Source of the DNA: Flavobacteriales bacterium UBA6057
Lineage (GTDB): Bacteria; Bacteroidota; Bacteroidia; Flavobacteriales_G; Salibacteraceae
DNA: 64,000 nt
NCBI GenBank assembly: GCA_002428995.1
Contig: DIYJ01000018.1
Coordinates: forward strand, 124,001-188,000
Direction of reading: 5' to 3'
The stretch's first letter is position 1, and the number at the start of each line of letters is the position of its first letter. Position numbers and translations under genes: made by a program. The notes beneath the pieces are model-generated. The model was not told where the DNA came from. It saw nothing but the letters and a program-made list of their open reading frames with translations, and searched no databases. This document shows positions 32,783 to 41,574 of the stretch, in pieces.

Positions 32783-34168
32783 GTGCGCGCATTTCTCGTT
32801 TCAGCTCTGCTGTCGTTACCTCTCTTTTCGATAGCTCAAGACGTTACATCCGTTGATCAACTGGATGATCAGAACGCCATTAGCGAACTCTACAGATTGA
32901 CACTTACGGAGGGCAGGTCTTATTACTGGCTCAAGGATTTGTGCTTCGATATTGGAGCGCGATTGAGCGGCTCGCCCGAAGCCGACTCCGCTGTGGATTG
33001 GGCGGTGGCCCTGATGCAATCCCTTGATTTAGACGTAAGCAAGCAACCTGTCCAGGTGCCAGTCTGGCGAAGAGGCGAAAAAGAGATAGGCTATTACACC
33101 ACATCCTCCGGTGAAAAGGAAAAGGTGAGGCTCTGTGCGCTCGGTGGGTCAGTCAGCACCGGAGACGAGGGAATCAAAGCTCCAGTGATTGAGGTAGGTG
33201 ATTGGGACGAACTGGAGCAGTTGGGACGAGAGCAGGTGCAGGGAAAAATTGTGTTCTTCAACGAGAAGATGCCTGCCGAGAACCTTTACACCTTCCATAG
33301 CTATGGCCATTGTGTAAAGCATCGATGGGGTGGAGCAGTAGAGGCAGCAAAATACGGAGCAGTTGGTGCCATCGTGCGCTCGTTGAGTTTGCGCATTGAT
33401 CCCTATCCGCACACCGGTTCCATGCACTACGAAGCAGCGCTGGATTCGATCCCCGCAGCCGCTATCAGTACGATGGATGCAGAAGCTCTAAGTGCCGCGC
33501 TCCATCGAGGTGATGAAGTTGAATTCTATTTCCGGCAGACCTGCGATACCTTACCTGACAAGGAATCCTACAACGTGGTCGGGGAGATGAGAGGCTCAGA
33601 GTTTCCTGATGAAGTGATTTTGGTGGGCGGACATCTCGATAGCTGGGATCTTGGACATGGAGCGCATGACGATGGTGCGGGAGTGGTGCAGTCGTTAGCA
33701 GTACTCGATCTTTTCCAGAAACTGGGGTATCAACCCAAGCGCACCATTCGGGTGGTGTTCTTCATGAATGAGGAGAATGGCCTGCGCGGAGCAAAGGAAT
33801 ATGCAAGACTTGCTGAGGCTTCCGGCCAAAACCACATAGCAGCGATTGAGTCGGATCGCGGAGGCTTTACTCCAAGAGGGTTTCATGTAGAGGGCAGCGA
33901 AAAAGCCCTGCATATGATTCAGTCGTGGGAACACATTCTTGAGCCTTATGGTCTCCACCAGATCGATAAAGGCGGAAGCGGTGCAGATATCGGGCCGCTG
34001 AAAACCGATGATAACGTTTTGATTGGCTTTGTTCCGGATAGTCAGCGCTATTTCGATCACCATCATGCCGAGACAGATACGTTTGACCATGTGAATCAGC
34101 GAGAGCTGGAGCTGGGTGCAGCCTCCATTGCCGCCTTGGTGTATCTCATTGACCGCTACGGCATTTAG
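32783..34168 (+). CDS. M28 family metallopeptidase with PA domain
   Basis: 461 residues from GTG 32783 with a signal peptide (1-18, SIAQ). A protease-associated insert (about 120-250) precedes the catalytic part. Zinc ligands and catalytic residues are recognisable: GGHLDSWDLG, GAHDDGAGV, the MNEENGLRGA Glu pair, IESDRGG and DHHHAETDTF. It resembles glutamate-carboxypeptidase/PGCP-type aminopeptidases and is probably periplasmic or surface-located, processing peptides. Confidence 0.9.
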   Translation: MRAFLVSALLSLPLFSIAQDVTSVDQLDDQNAISELYRLTLTEGRSYYWLKDLCFDIGARLSGSPEADSAVDWAVALMQSLDLDVSKQPVQVPVWRRGEKEIGYYTTSSGEKEKVRLCALGGSVSTGDEGIKAPVIEVGDWDELEQLGREQVQGKIVFFNEKMPAENLYTFHSYGHCVKHRWGGAVEAAKYGAVGAIVRSLSLRIDPYPHTGSMHYEAALDSIPAAAISTMDAEALSAALHRGDEVEFYFRQTCDTLPDKESYNVVGEMRGSEFPDEVILVGGHLDSWDLGHGAHDDGAGVVQSLAVLDLFQKLGYQPKRTIRVVFFMNEENGLRGAKEYARLAEASGQNHIAAIESDRGGFTPRGFHVEGSEKALHMIQSWEHILEPYGLHQIDKGGSGADIGPLKTDDNVLIGFVPDSQRYFDHHHAETDTFDHVNQRELELGAASIAALVYLIDRYGI

Positions 34169-34215
34169 GTCGATTTTCGACCAGTTCATCTTTAGAGCCA
34201 ACCAAAGGGTATATG

Positions 34216-34247
34216 TTGCGTTATGAAAGTGTCATAACCTATATTTG
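34216..34247 (+). promoter_or_regulatory. Bacteroidota promoter (TTG-N21-TATATTTG)
   Basis: TTG at 34216-34218 and TATATTTG at 34240-34247 are 21 bases apart. The -7 box ends 11 bases before the ATG at 34259, giving a very short leader. Confidence 0.55.
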
Positions 34248-34258
34248 ACATCGTGACG

Positions 34259-37200
34259 ATGAAATATCCCATTCTTGCCTTTCTCCTGATCGCCAGCACC
34301 TTGGTTGGACATTCACAATGTGTACAGCAAGTTGATTTTAATACCTGGAAACAGACAGGGGATGTGGCAGGTTCCTGGCTTATTCAGTCCGGAGGGTCAC
34401 AACTTCAAACAAACGCCAATACGGTTTACCCCACCATGTTTGTGGGACCCGACACCTTCATCAATGTTAGAATCACAGGATCTTTTGAGGTACCTACATC
34501 CTGGGATAATGATTATTTAGGCTTTGTGTTCGGATATGATTCTCCTGATACCACGTGGGGAAATCCTTTTCCTATCAACAGTGCGGACATGGACTTTTAC
34601 CTGTTCGACTGGAAGCGCAGTCAGCAAACTTATTTGGGATACTTCGCTCAGGAGGGCTTCACGATCAATGATGTGGATGGCGTCTATCAGTACAATACCG
34701 CCAGCGTTTTTCCGAGTTTCTGGAGCCATACAAATTCAGCGCCCTTCAACGTCTTGGCTACTGATTTTGGAGTGACCAGAGGATGGAATGTTGGTCAGAC
34801 TTATGACTTTGAGTTGCTGTACACTCCGAGTAGAGCAGTGGTGAAGATTGATACAGATACCATTTTTGATATCACTGGCTGTTTTGAACCGGGACGTTTT
34901 GGGTTTTACAATTATTCGCAGGACAATGCGCTCTATTGGAACTTCAACTATGAGCTTTATGTAGACTTCGATATGCAAGCGCAATACGTTTGTGTTGGAG
35001 ATACTGCGCGATTCAGCTTCGTGGATACCAGTAACTGTAATTCCTCGAATGCGCTCTCGAACATTGCCTCGTTTTACTGGGATTTTGGTGATGGTAGCCC
35101 GACCTCAACAGATACTACGCCTACGCATGTCTACAATACCATAGATAGTTTCTTAGTCAGTCTGGTAGCGACTGATATCAATGGATGTACGGATACGAAT
35201 CAGAAATACATTTTCATACAAGGCCCTGTCGGACCGGTAGTAGGCCACACCACCGCATGTTTAGGAGATAGTGTTTCGTTCCAGGATCTCACGATCCCTC
35301 AGGTAGGGAGCATCGTGGCTTGGCAGTGGAATTTCGGAGATGGTTCTCCGCTCAGTACTCAACAGAATCCCACGCACTACTATGCAAGTCCAGGAAGCTA
35401 CACCGTGCAGTTTGTCGTGCAAACCAATGCAGGCTGTTTGGATACCACCGACACGGTGATACAAATCTCTGATCCGCCCACACCTGACTTTTCCTTTACC
35501 GATGTGTGTCTTGGAGACTCCAATCAACTGATGGACGCCAGTACTCCCGCTGGGCCGATCCTGGTAGATTATTTCTGGGATATCAACGATGACGGAACGG
35601 TAGAATACTCGAACGATTCCTCTATTTCTCATCTCTTCTCTGCCCACGGAACTTATCCGGTAGAGTTGAAAGTGCTAGATGCAGCGGGCTGTAGAGATAG
35701 TGTGGTCATTGATGTAGAAGTTCATCCGCTCCCGATTCCCGGATTTGAGGCGACCTCCGTCTGTTATAGAGACTTCAATCAATTTACGGATACATCCAGT
35801 GTGCCTACTGGAGTGATCAGTGCGCTTGACTGGTCGTTTGGTGACGGAGACAGTGCGTCAAATGCATTGACTACGAGTCATCAGTTCGCGAATCCAGGAC
35901 TTTATGACATTGTGTTGGTGGTCACTACGGACGAAGGTTGTGTAGATTCTACAGATCGGACGGTGCGTGTGTATGACCTTCCGCACGCAGCTTTCAGTAC
36001 AGATAGTGTTTGTCTGGATAAGACAGCAGAATTTACCACTGCTTCCGTTCCGAATTACGGAACGATTGTTTCTTACCTCTGGTCTACGGGAGATGGAGAT
36101 TCGGCCCATGTAGCTGATCCAGAGCATGACTACAATGCTCCAGGCCTCTATGAAGTGAATCACACTGTTGTGACCAGCGAAGGTTGCCGAGATACTGCGA
36201 CAGCAAATATTCGCATCTATCCTTTGCCCACAACGGTCTTTAGCTGGACAAACAATGTGTGTGAAGGAGAAGAATTGAAGTTCGAAGAGCAGTCGTTCGT
36301 GAATCAGATATCCCCCGGTGGAGATTCCGTGGTTGCATGGCAATGGGTGTTTGACCAGATGGACACGCTCTACGGTAAGGATATCAGCTATTCATCGCCT
36401 ACTTACAGAACACTCAGCGTAGTGCTCACCACCACTTCGAACTATGGTTGTGTGTCTAGTTTTGAGAACTTCCCTCAAATCTTTCCTATTCCTGATGTCG
36501 ATATGACTTATGATGTCAATTGTGAGGATTACACCAGCAGTTTCATCAGCAACTCCAGCGTTGCTACTGGTGTACTATCAGACTACACATGGGACTTTGG
36601 AGATGGGAATACCGCGAAGGGAGAGAATGTTGATCACATTTTTGATTTGCCTGGATTCTACACGGTTCGGCTGAACGTGGTATCCAACAAAGGGTGCAAA
36701 GACCTCATCGAAAAAGAGGTGATTGTACCTGGAACTCCTAAAGTAGACTTCTCAATTTCGACTAGTGAAGGATGCTCACCACTCGAAGTAGCGTTTGACA
36801 ATGAATCTTCAGTTTCAGTGGGAGAACTGCGCTACCGATGGTACCTCAATGGACAAGAGTTCTCCGGGCAGGAAGATCCAGCGCTCACCTTGAGAACGGA
36901 TTCCCTGGAGCCTGAGGGTTTTGACGTGACGCTGGTAGCCATTAGTGAGGACAATTGCCAACGATCCTTCACTCGAGGCGATGTAGTGACAGTGATTCCT
37001 TCACCGAACGCGGCCTTCTATCTGTTCTCTGATGATCTGAATATGTTCGAGCCAACTGCGGAATTCTATAACAGCTCGCAGCGTTCCATCCGTTGGGACT
37101 GGGATTTCGGTGATGGTAGCAAGAGCATTGACTTTGCTCCGTCTCACATCTACAAGAATTCAGGACCTTATGATGTTTCCTTGGTCGCTTACAACGAGTA

Positions 37201-37525
37201 TAACTGCGAGAACACCTACACGAGGAGAATAACCGTGGAACCGAAGACCACTTTCTACGTGCCCAATTCATTCACTCCAAACAATGACGGTGTCAATGAT
37301 GTGTGGACACCTAAGGGCTTCAATGAAGGAATGCCGTTCGAATTGAAAGTATGGGATCGCTGGGGACACGAGTTGTTTAGAACCACCAACATGCATGTTG
37401 GATGGGATGGCACAACTGATGGTTCGAAGAAAGCTCCTGTAGGGTCTTACATCTACCAGATCAACATGGAGACCCCAGAAGGCGAGTTCAAAGAACTGCA
37501 AGGGACTTTCAGCCTGATTCGATAG
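34259..37525 (+). CDS. T9SS type B multi-PKD surface protein
   Basis: 1088 residues from ATG 34259 (a GTG at 34253 is in frame, but the signal starts at MKYPILAFLL). After the signal (HSQ), residues ~20-235 look like a thrombospondin C-terminal/LamG-like domain (WDNDYLGFVFGYDSP, 'GRFGFYNYSQD'). About eight PKD repeats follow (FYWDFGDGSPTST, WQWNFGDGSP, DYTWDFGDGN and others). It ends with a CHU_C domain (FYVPNSFTPNNDGVNDVW ... WDRWG ... YIYQI). Probably a long adhesin or extracellular matrix-binding protein exported by T9SS. Confidence 0.9.
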   Translation: MKYPILAFLLIASTLVGHSQCVQQVDFNTWKQTGDVAGSWLIQSGGSQLQTNANTVYPTMFVGPDTFINVRITGSFEVPTSWDNDYLGFVFGYDSPDTTWGNPFPINSADMDFYLFDWKRSQQTYLGYFAQEGFTINDVDGVYQYNTASVFPSFWSHTNSAPFNVLATDFGVTRGWNVGQTYDFELLYTPSRAVVKIDTDTIFDITGCFEPGRFGFYNYSQDNALYWNFNYELYVDFDMQAQYVCVGDTARFSFVDTSNCNSSNALSNIASFYWDFGDGSPTSTDTTPTHVYNTIDSFLVSLVATDINGCTDTNQKYIFIQGPVGPVVGHTTACLGDSVSFQDLTIPQVGSIVAWQWNFGDGSPLSTQQNPTHYYASPGSYTVQFVVQTNAGCLDTTDTVIQISDPPTPDFSFTDVCLGDSNQLMDASTPAGPILVDYFWDINDDGTVEYSNDSSISHLFSAHGTYPVELKVLDAAGCRDSVVIDVEVHPLPIPGFEATSVCYRDFNQFTDTSSVPTGVISALDWSFGDGDSASNALTTSHQFANPGLYDIVLVVTTDEGCVDSTDRTVRVYDLPHAAFSTDSVCLDKTAEFTTASVPNYGTIVSYLWSTGDGDSAHVADPEHDYNAPGLYEVNHTVVTSEGCRDTATANIRIYPLPTTVFSWTNNVCEGEELKFEEQSFVNQISPGGDSVVAWQWVFDQMDTLYGKDISYSSPTYRTLSVVLTTTSNYGCVSSFENFPQIFPIPDVDMTYDVNCEDYTSSFISNSSVATGVLSDYTWDFGDGNTAKGENVDHIFDLPGFYTVRLNVVSNKGCKDLIEKEVIVPGTPKVDFSISTSEGCSPLEVAFDNESSVSVGELRYRWYLNGQEFSGQEDPALTLRTDSLEPEGFDVTLVAISEDNCQRSFTRGDVVTVIPSPNAAFYLFSDDLNMFEPTAEFYNSSQRSIRWDWDFGDGSKSIDFAPSHIYKNSGPYDVSLVAYNEYNCENTYTRRITVEPKTTFYVPNSFTPNNDGVNDVWTPKGFNEGMPFELKVWDRWGHELFRTTNMHVGWDGTTDGSKKAPVGSYIYQINMETPEGEFKELQGTFSLIR

Positions 37526-37554
37526 CTTCTTTCAACAATCCGCCCGTTGGTCTG

Positions 37555-37562
37555 TAACTTTG
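37555..37562 (+). promoter_or_regulatory. -7 promoter box (TAACTTTG)
   Basis: Exact TAnnTTTG, 6 bases upstream of ATG 37569 of the DUF2452 gene. A nearly leaderless transcript is expected. Confidence 0.5.
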
Positions 37563-37568
37563 CTTACG

Positions 37569-38018
37569 ATGAGCAACGAGGAGATGGAAAACCCGATTGA
37601 TAAGGATAAGATTACCGAGACTCCGGGAACGCTGGAATATGCACACCATGCTGGCAGTGCTTTAGTTAAGCCAGAGGATAAGGGTAAGATCAAGGGAAGA
37701 GCTGTAGCAGCGATGTATGAGCAAACAGATGCTCACCTTGATCAAATCCGGGAACAGATTGAATTACTCGGCCGGCAGGTTCAAAAGATTGAGGCGCGCA
37801 GGCAGGTATCAGAGCTGATTTACGGTTCAAGCATTCCTTTTCAACCCCTGATAGGGCATACCTATCATTTCTACAGGAAAGACGATGGAACACACCAGCT
37901 TTCCATGCTTTCTCCCAAAGAGTGGGGGAGAAGCATGCCCTCCTGGGAATTGGTGAGCTCTGTGAAGCTCCTGGCAGATCATACGTGGGAAATACTCGAT
38001 GATGAAAATCCTGTTTAA
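37569..38018 (+). CDS. DUF2452 domain protein
   Basis: 149 residues from ATG 37569 (a TTG at 37560 is in frame but lies in the promoter box). AMYEQTDAHLDQIREQIELL and ...VSELIYGSSIPFQPLIGHTY followed by LSMLSPKEWG match the DUF2452 family found in Bacteroidota and in eukaryotes. It has a helical coiled segment and no signal. Function unknown. The 3' end overlaps the next gene by 20 bases. Confidence 0.8.
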   Translation: MSNEEMENPIDKDKITETPGTLEYAHHAGSALVKPEDKGKIKGRAVAAMYEQTDAHLDQIREQIELLGRQVQKIEARRQVSELIYGSSIPFQPLIGHTYHFYRKDDGTHQLSMLSPKEWGRSMPSWELVSSVKLLADHTWEILDDENPV

Positions 38019-38439
38019 GCATTTGGGGCTCACATTGGGAATGGCCCTTTTGCTGACTTCCTGCTCTCAGACAAAGCCTTCCGGAGAAACCTTGACAACA
38101 ATCATGACTGCTCAGGCCGAAGCCTGGAATCAAGGTGACCTGGATGCCTACATGCTGGGCTATTGGAACTCTGATTCCCTGGTTTTCACTGGAGGCAAAT
38201 CCCTCACCAGCGGTTATCAGCAAGCCTTGGATCGCTACAAAAAGAGTTACGATTCCCCAGAGGCCATGGGAAAACTCGAGTTCAGCGATGTAAACCATAC
38301 GTTCCTCGGCAACCAACATGCATTTACCACAGGAATCTGGAAGCTCTACAGATCAGCCGACACCCTCTCAGGACGTTACACGTTGGTTTGGGCCGTGAAA
38401 AATGGAAGCTGGAAGATCATCGCTGATCACAGTTCATAA
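37999..38439 (+). CDS. Lipoprotein with SnoaL/DUF4440-like domain
   Basis: 146 residues (ATG 37999 or 38002) with a lipobox LLTSC. The mature part has the cone-shaped NTF2-like pattern 'MTAQAEAWNQGDLDAYMLGYW...', '...YTLVWAVKNGSWKIIADHSS'. NTF2-like domains bind small ligands or serve as isomerases; no catalytic residue can be assigned. It overlaps the DUF2452 gene and is likely translated from the same mRNA. Confidence 0.75.
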   Translation: MMKILFKHLGLTLGMALLLTSCSQTKPSGETLTTIMTAQAEAWNQGDLDAYMLGYWNSDSLVFTGGKSLTSGYQQALDRYKKSYDSPEAMGKLEFSDVNHTFLGNQHAFTTGIWKLYRSADTLSGRYTLVWAVKNGSWKIIADHSS

Positions 38440-38468
38440 TTTGACCTTCCGCCTTTGAAGCGCTTTCT

Positions 38469-38476
38469 TAAATTTG
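38469..38476 (+). promoter_or_regulatory. -7 promoter box (TAAATTTG)
   Basis: Exact TAnnTTTG, 18 bases before ATG 38495. TTTG at 38454-38457 lies somewhat too near to be the -33 element. Confidence 0.45.
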
Positions 38477-38494
38477 GGTTTTCAAACCTTTAGG

Positions 38495-40066
38495 ATGAAA
38501 GTAACCTACCTACTGTGGCTTTTCCTGGCTGTCTTTGCTGTTGGAGTGAATGCTCAGAACGAGCCTGATTCTACCAAGGGCGATGAAGACAAGGCCGATC
38601 GTCTTTTCTTTAACGAGAACTACGATGCTGCTCGCTTAGAATACATCAAGTTACTCAGCGACTTTCCGGAAGACACAAAAATCAATTTCAACCTCGGCCT
38701 CTGCTACCTCAATTCTGATTTTGAGAAGATTGAAGCCATCCCACACTTCGAAAAGGTGATTTTCTACGAACCTGAGGCTTCCAATGTGTATTTCCTCATG
38801 GGAAAGGCCTATCAGGCAGATTACCAGTTCGACCGGGCGATTGACATGTTCAACAGAGCCATTCGTTTCTACTCCAGTCAGGCCACAGACTTTACCGAGG
38901 AAGAGGCAGAACTTGAGATTCAGTACTGCGAGAACGCCTATGAACTCATGAAATTTCCTGTTGGATGCACGTTTGAGAACCTCGGGCCTAAAATCAACAG
39001 TGAGTACCCCGACTACTTTCCCTTCACAACGATTGATGAGCAGTTTCTGGTGTTTACCACCAAGAGAAACGATGGAAGTTCGATCATGCCAGATGGAACC
39101 TATGCTTCCAACATCTATTACTCAAACGTGGTAGACGGGGAATTTGCGGAGGCAATTAAAATGCCCGGTGCGGATAACGATCCTCAGGAGAGCGAGGTGA
39201 TCATCGGAATGTCTGGTGACGGGCAGAAGATGCTTTTCATGAAAGGGCTTCAAAACATCTCTGGAGATATTTACCACGCAGATTTTCAGAATGACCAGCT
39301 CGAGAATATTAAGCCGCTTTCAGAGCGTGTCAACAGCCGTTTCCAGGAAATTGCAGCTTCTGTGACCGCTGATGGGAATGCGATCTACTTTGTGAGTGAT
39401 CGTCCCGGTGGATATGGTGGCAATGACATCTGGGTGACCAAGAAGCTGCCGACAGGAGCGTGGGGTGTGCCTTACAACCTTGGAGAGGAGATCAATACCG
39501 AGTTGGACGAAGACTTTCCGAACATATCTCCAGACGGAGAATACCTCTATTTCAGCTCAAAGGGACACTTCTCAATGGGAGGGTATGACATTTTCAAAGC
39601 CAAGTGGAACAGTGATTCTGGCCGCTACGAGCGACCCAGAAACATCGGATACCCAGTGAATTCTGTAGATGACGATATGAACTATCGTGTGTCCCGTTCC
39701 GGCCGTTACGGCTACATGTCAGCCCTTCGCAAGGGAGGTTATGGAGACTATGACCTGTATCGAATCACCATCAACGAAGTAGAGTCAGAATACTCTGTGA
39801 TCAAGGGTATCATCAGCAGCTCCGATCCAAAAGCTGAAATTGATGACGCCAGTATTACCGTAAGCGAATTGACCACAGGAGAGCTTTATGGTATCTACAC
39901 TCCAAACCCGAGCACGATGCGCTATGTGGTCATTCTTCCTCCCGGAGAATTTGACGTTAGGGTAGATGCTTCAGGCTTCGAATCTGTTTCGTTTGAAGTG
40001 AAGGTGCTTGGAAAAAGCTCCTTTCAGTCTGAGATCGATCGCGATCTGTCACTTGTTCCACAGTAA
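38495..40066 (+). CDS. Exported TPR/PD40 beta-propeller protein
   Basis: 523 residues from ATG 38495 (the frame also opens at a TTG at 38474). Order: signal peptide (ending VNAQN), TPR units (about 28-150, 'NFNLGLCYLN', 'VYFLMGKAYQAD'), PD40/WD40-like propeller blades (about 170-420: YFVSDRPGGYGGNDIW, YLYFSSKGHFSMGGYDIFKA) and a C-terminal carboxypeptidase-regulatory-like beta-sandwich (about 430-520). This is the arrangement of PorE/OmpA-family proteins linked to T9SS, but the peptidoglycan-binding OmpA domain is missing. Confidence 0.75.
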   Translation: MKVTYLLWLFLAVFAVGVNAQNEPDSTKGDEDKADRLFFNENYDAARLEYIKLLSDFPEDTKINFNLGLCYLNSDFEKIEAIPHFEKVIFYEPEASNVYFLMGKAYQADYQFDRAIDMFNRAIRFYSSQATDFTEEEAELEIQYCENAYELMKFPVGCTFENLGPKINSEYPDYFPFTTIDEQFLVFTTKRNDGSSIMPDGTYASNIYYSNVVDGEFAEAIKMPGADNDPQESEVIIGMSGDGQKMLFMKGLQNISGDIYHADFQNDQLENIKPLSERVNSRFQEIAASVTADGNAIYFVSDRPGGYGGNDIWVTKKLPTGAWGVPYNLGEEINTELDEDFPNISPDGEYLYFSSKGHFSMGGYDIFKAKWNSDSGRYERPRNIGYPVNSVDDDMNYRVSRSGRYGYMSALRKGGYGDYDLYRITINEVESEYSVIKGIISSSDPKAEIDDASITVSELTTGELYGIYTPNPSTMRYVVILPPGEFDVRVDASGFESVSFEVKVLGKSSFQSEIDRDLSLVPQ

Positions 40067-40081
40067 GCCGATGATTTCCTG

Positions 40082-40765
40082 ATGGCTGCCTCTGAATCTA
40101 AGCTATGGTACCTCGAGAGGATCAATCTGTTCAGAGATCTCAGCGATGATGAAATGGAAACGGTAGATCGCGTGGCATCCATGCGTTCCATTGACAAAGG
40201 ACATTACATCTACTTTCCCGAAGAACCTTCCAGCGTAGTTTTTCTGCTTAAAAAAGGGCGTGTGAAGTTGGGCGCCTATGGAGCTGATGGAAGAGAAATG
40301 ATCAAGGCCATTCTCGACCCCGGAGAAGTGTTCGGAGAGCTGAGCATTGCGGGTGAAGAAAAGCGTTCAGACTTTGCTCAGGCATTGGATGATGATACGC
40401 GCATCTGTGCCATTGAAAAGTCAGAGATGTTGCGACTTATGAAAACGAATCCTGGTCTCGCCATGAATATGACCCGGACCATTGGAGAACGGCTGCAACG
40501 CATGGAAAGGCGTTTTGAAGGTCTGCTGTTCAAGGATGCTCGCACGCGAATCCTGGACTTCATGATCGGCATGGCCAAAGATCAAAGCCGAAATGAAGAT
40601 CAGGTGGTCACTTTGCACCATGATCTCACACATCAGGACATTGCGAACCTTACGGCTACATCAAGGCAAACGGTAACCACCGTACTCAACGAACTCAAGC
40701 AGGATGGTGTGATCGATTTTGATCGAAAAACCATCACCATTTTTCAACCTAAGAAACTTGTCTAA
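40082..40765 (+). CDS. Crp/Fnr family transcriptional regulator
   Basis: 227 residues with a full cNMP-binding domain (about 18-130, 'LDPGEVFGELSIAGEEKRSDFAQA') and a winged helix (about 150-220, THQDIANLTATSRQTVTTVLNEL). No N-terminal cysteine cluster, so it is not an Fnr-type oxygen sensor by Fe-S. It follows the PD40 gene by 15 bases and overlaps the next ORF, whose product has a CxxC motif, so the unit may be redox-linked. Confidence 0.9.
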   Translation: MAASESKLWYLERINLFRDLSDDEMETVDRVASMRSIDKGHYIYFPEEPSSVVFLLKKGRVKLGAYGADGREMIKAILDPGEVFGELSIAGEEKRSDFAQALDDDTRICAIEKSEMLRLMKTNPGLAMNMTRTIGERLQRMERRFEGLLFKDARTRILDFMIGMAKDQSRNEDQVVTLHHDLTHQDIANLTATSRQTVTTVLNELKQDGVIDFDRKTITIFQPKKLV

Positions 40766-40991
40766 AAACAGATATACCCTCTACCTAGCGAACAACTGTC
40801 ACCAGTGTAGTGAAGTTCTGGACTATGTCCAGAGAAAGAAAATTGATTGCCTGGTGATCAACGTGGATGATGAAGGCGATTCTACTCCAGTGAAAGTCTT
40901 TATCTACCCCGTGTTGTTTCAAAACGACAAATTGCTAGCCTATGGCTACGACATCATAGAACATTTTCAACTTTACAAAAACAGACCATAA
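40758..40991 (+). CDS. Small thioredoxin/glutaredoxin-fold protein
   Basis: 77 residues from TTG 40758. The frame opens further upstream at TTG 40719, deeper inside the previous gene. 'YTLYLANNCHQCSEVLDYV' has the CxxC of a glutaredoxin first strand-helix unit, and 'VKVFIYPVLFQNDKLLAYGYDIIEHF' supplies the cis-Pro (YPVLF) strand. Likely a cytoplasmic thiol-redox protein. Translational coupling is likely at both ends: 8-base overlap with the Crp/Fnr gene and 1-base overlap (TAATG) with the next gene. Confidence 0.65.
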   Translation: MSKNRYTLYLANNCHQCSEVLDYVQRKKIDCLVINVDDEGDSTPVKVFIYPVLFQNDKLLAYGYDIIEHFQLYKNRP

Positions 40992-41506
40992 TGAAATCAA
41001 TCTCCATCCTCCTGCTCGCCCTTTGCTTCACGCTTCCTATTTTTTCTCAAGACCTCCCGAAAAATGATGATGGTATCATCAGCTACACCGCAGTCGTGAA
41101 TGTCTCTGGGAAAAGTGCTGATCAACTGTTGGACAATGCCAAGCGCTGGTTTGAGGAAACCTATAAATCTGCCAGGAACAGGAAGGTGGAAGGCTCCAAG
41201 ATCTCAGATAATCACAACCTGAAGATGAAAAAGGGAAGCAAGGATGCAGGTGCGGTGAACTACGACATCAGTGTCATGTGCAAGGATGGGCGTTACAAGT
41301 ATGAGATCACTAACCTCGTGCACAAGGACTATGAGAAGACCGTTGGAACAGGAGGGAAGCTGGAACGGGAAGAACCAAAAGATGGCTTTTCCGGAAAACT
41401 TTGGGCTGATTTCAAGATGCAAAGCGATGCTCAGGTGAAAGAGCTTATCGCGTCATTGACCAAGGCCATGGAGTACACTGCTGAGCAGAAAAATGACGAC
41501 TGGTAG
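40991..41506 (+). CDS. DUF4468 domain protein, exported
   Basis: 171 residues with a signal peptide (1-19, IFSQ) and the DUF4468 pattern: an N-terminal 'GIISYTAVVNVSGKSADQLLDNAKRWFEE', then 'VNYDISVMCKDGRYKYEITNL'. The family is largely confined to Bacteroidota and has a TBP-like fold. Function unknown. Its ATG overlaps the preceding stop. Confidence 0.8.
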   Translation: MKSISILLLALCFTLPIFSQDLPKNDDGIISYTAVVNVSGKSADQLLDNAKRWFEETYKSARNRKVEGSKISDNHNLKMKKGSKDAGAVNYDISVMCKDGRYKYEITNLVHKDYEKTVGTGGKLEREEPKDGFSGKLWADFKMQSDAQVKELIASLTKAMEYTAEQKNDDW

Positions 41507-41552
41507 CTTGTGAAGCTCACCCTGAGAGGCTACTTTCACAAGGATGCTTTCT

Positions 41553-41560
41553 TACATTTG
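41553..41560 (+). promoter_or_regulatory. -7 promoter box (TACATTTG) of nnr
   Basis: Exact TAnnTTTG, 14 bases before ATG 41575. Confidence 0.5.
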
Positions 41561-41574
41561 AGAGCATACCCACA

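Noticed and set aside
37690..38319. 209-codon open frame on the minus strand
   Set aside because: Antisense to the DUF2452 and NTF2-like genes, both recognised families.
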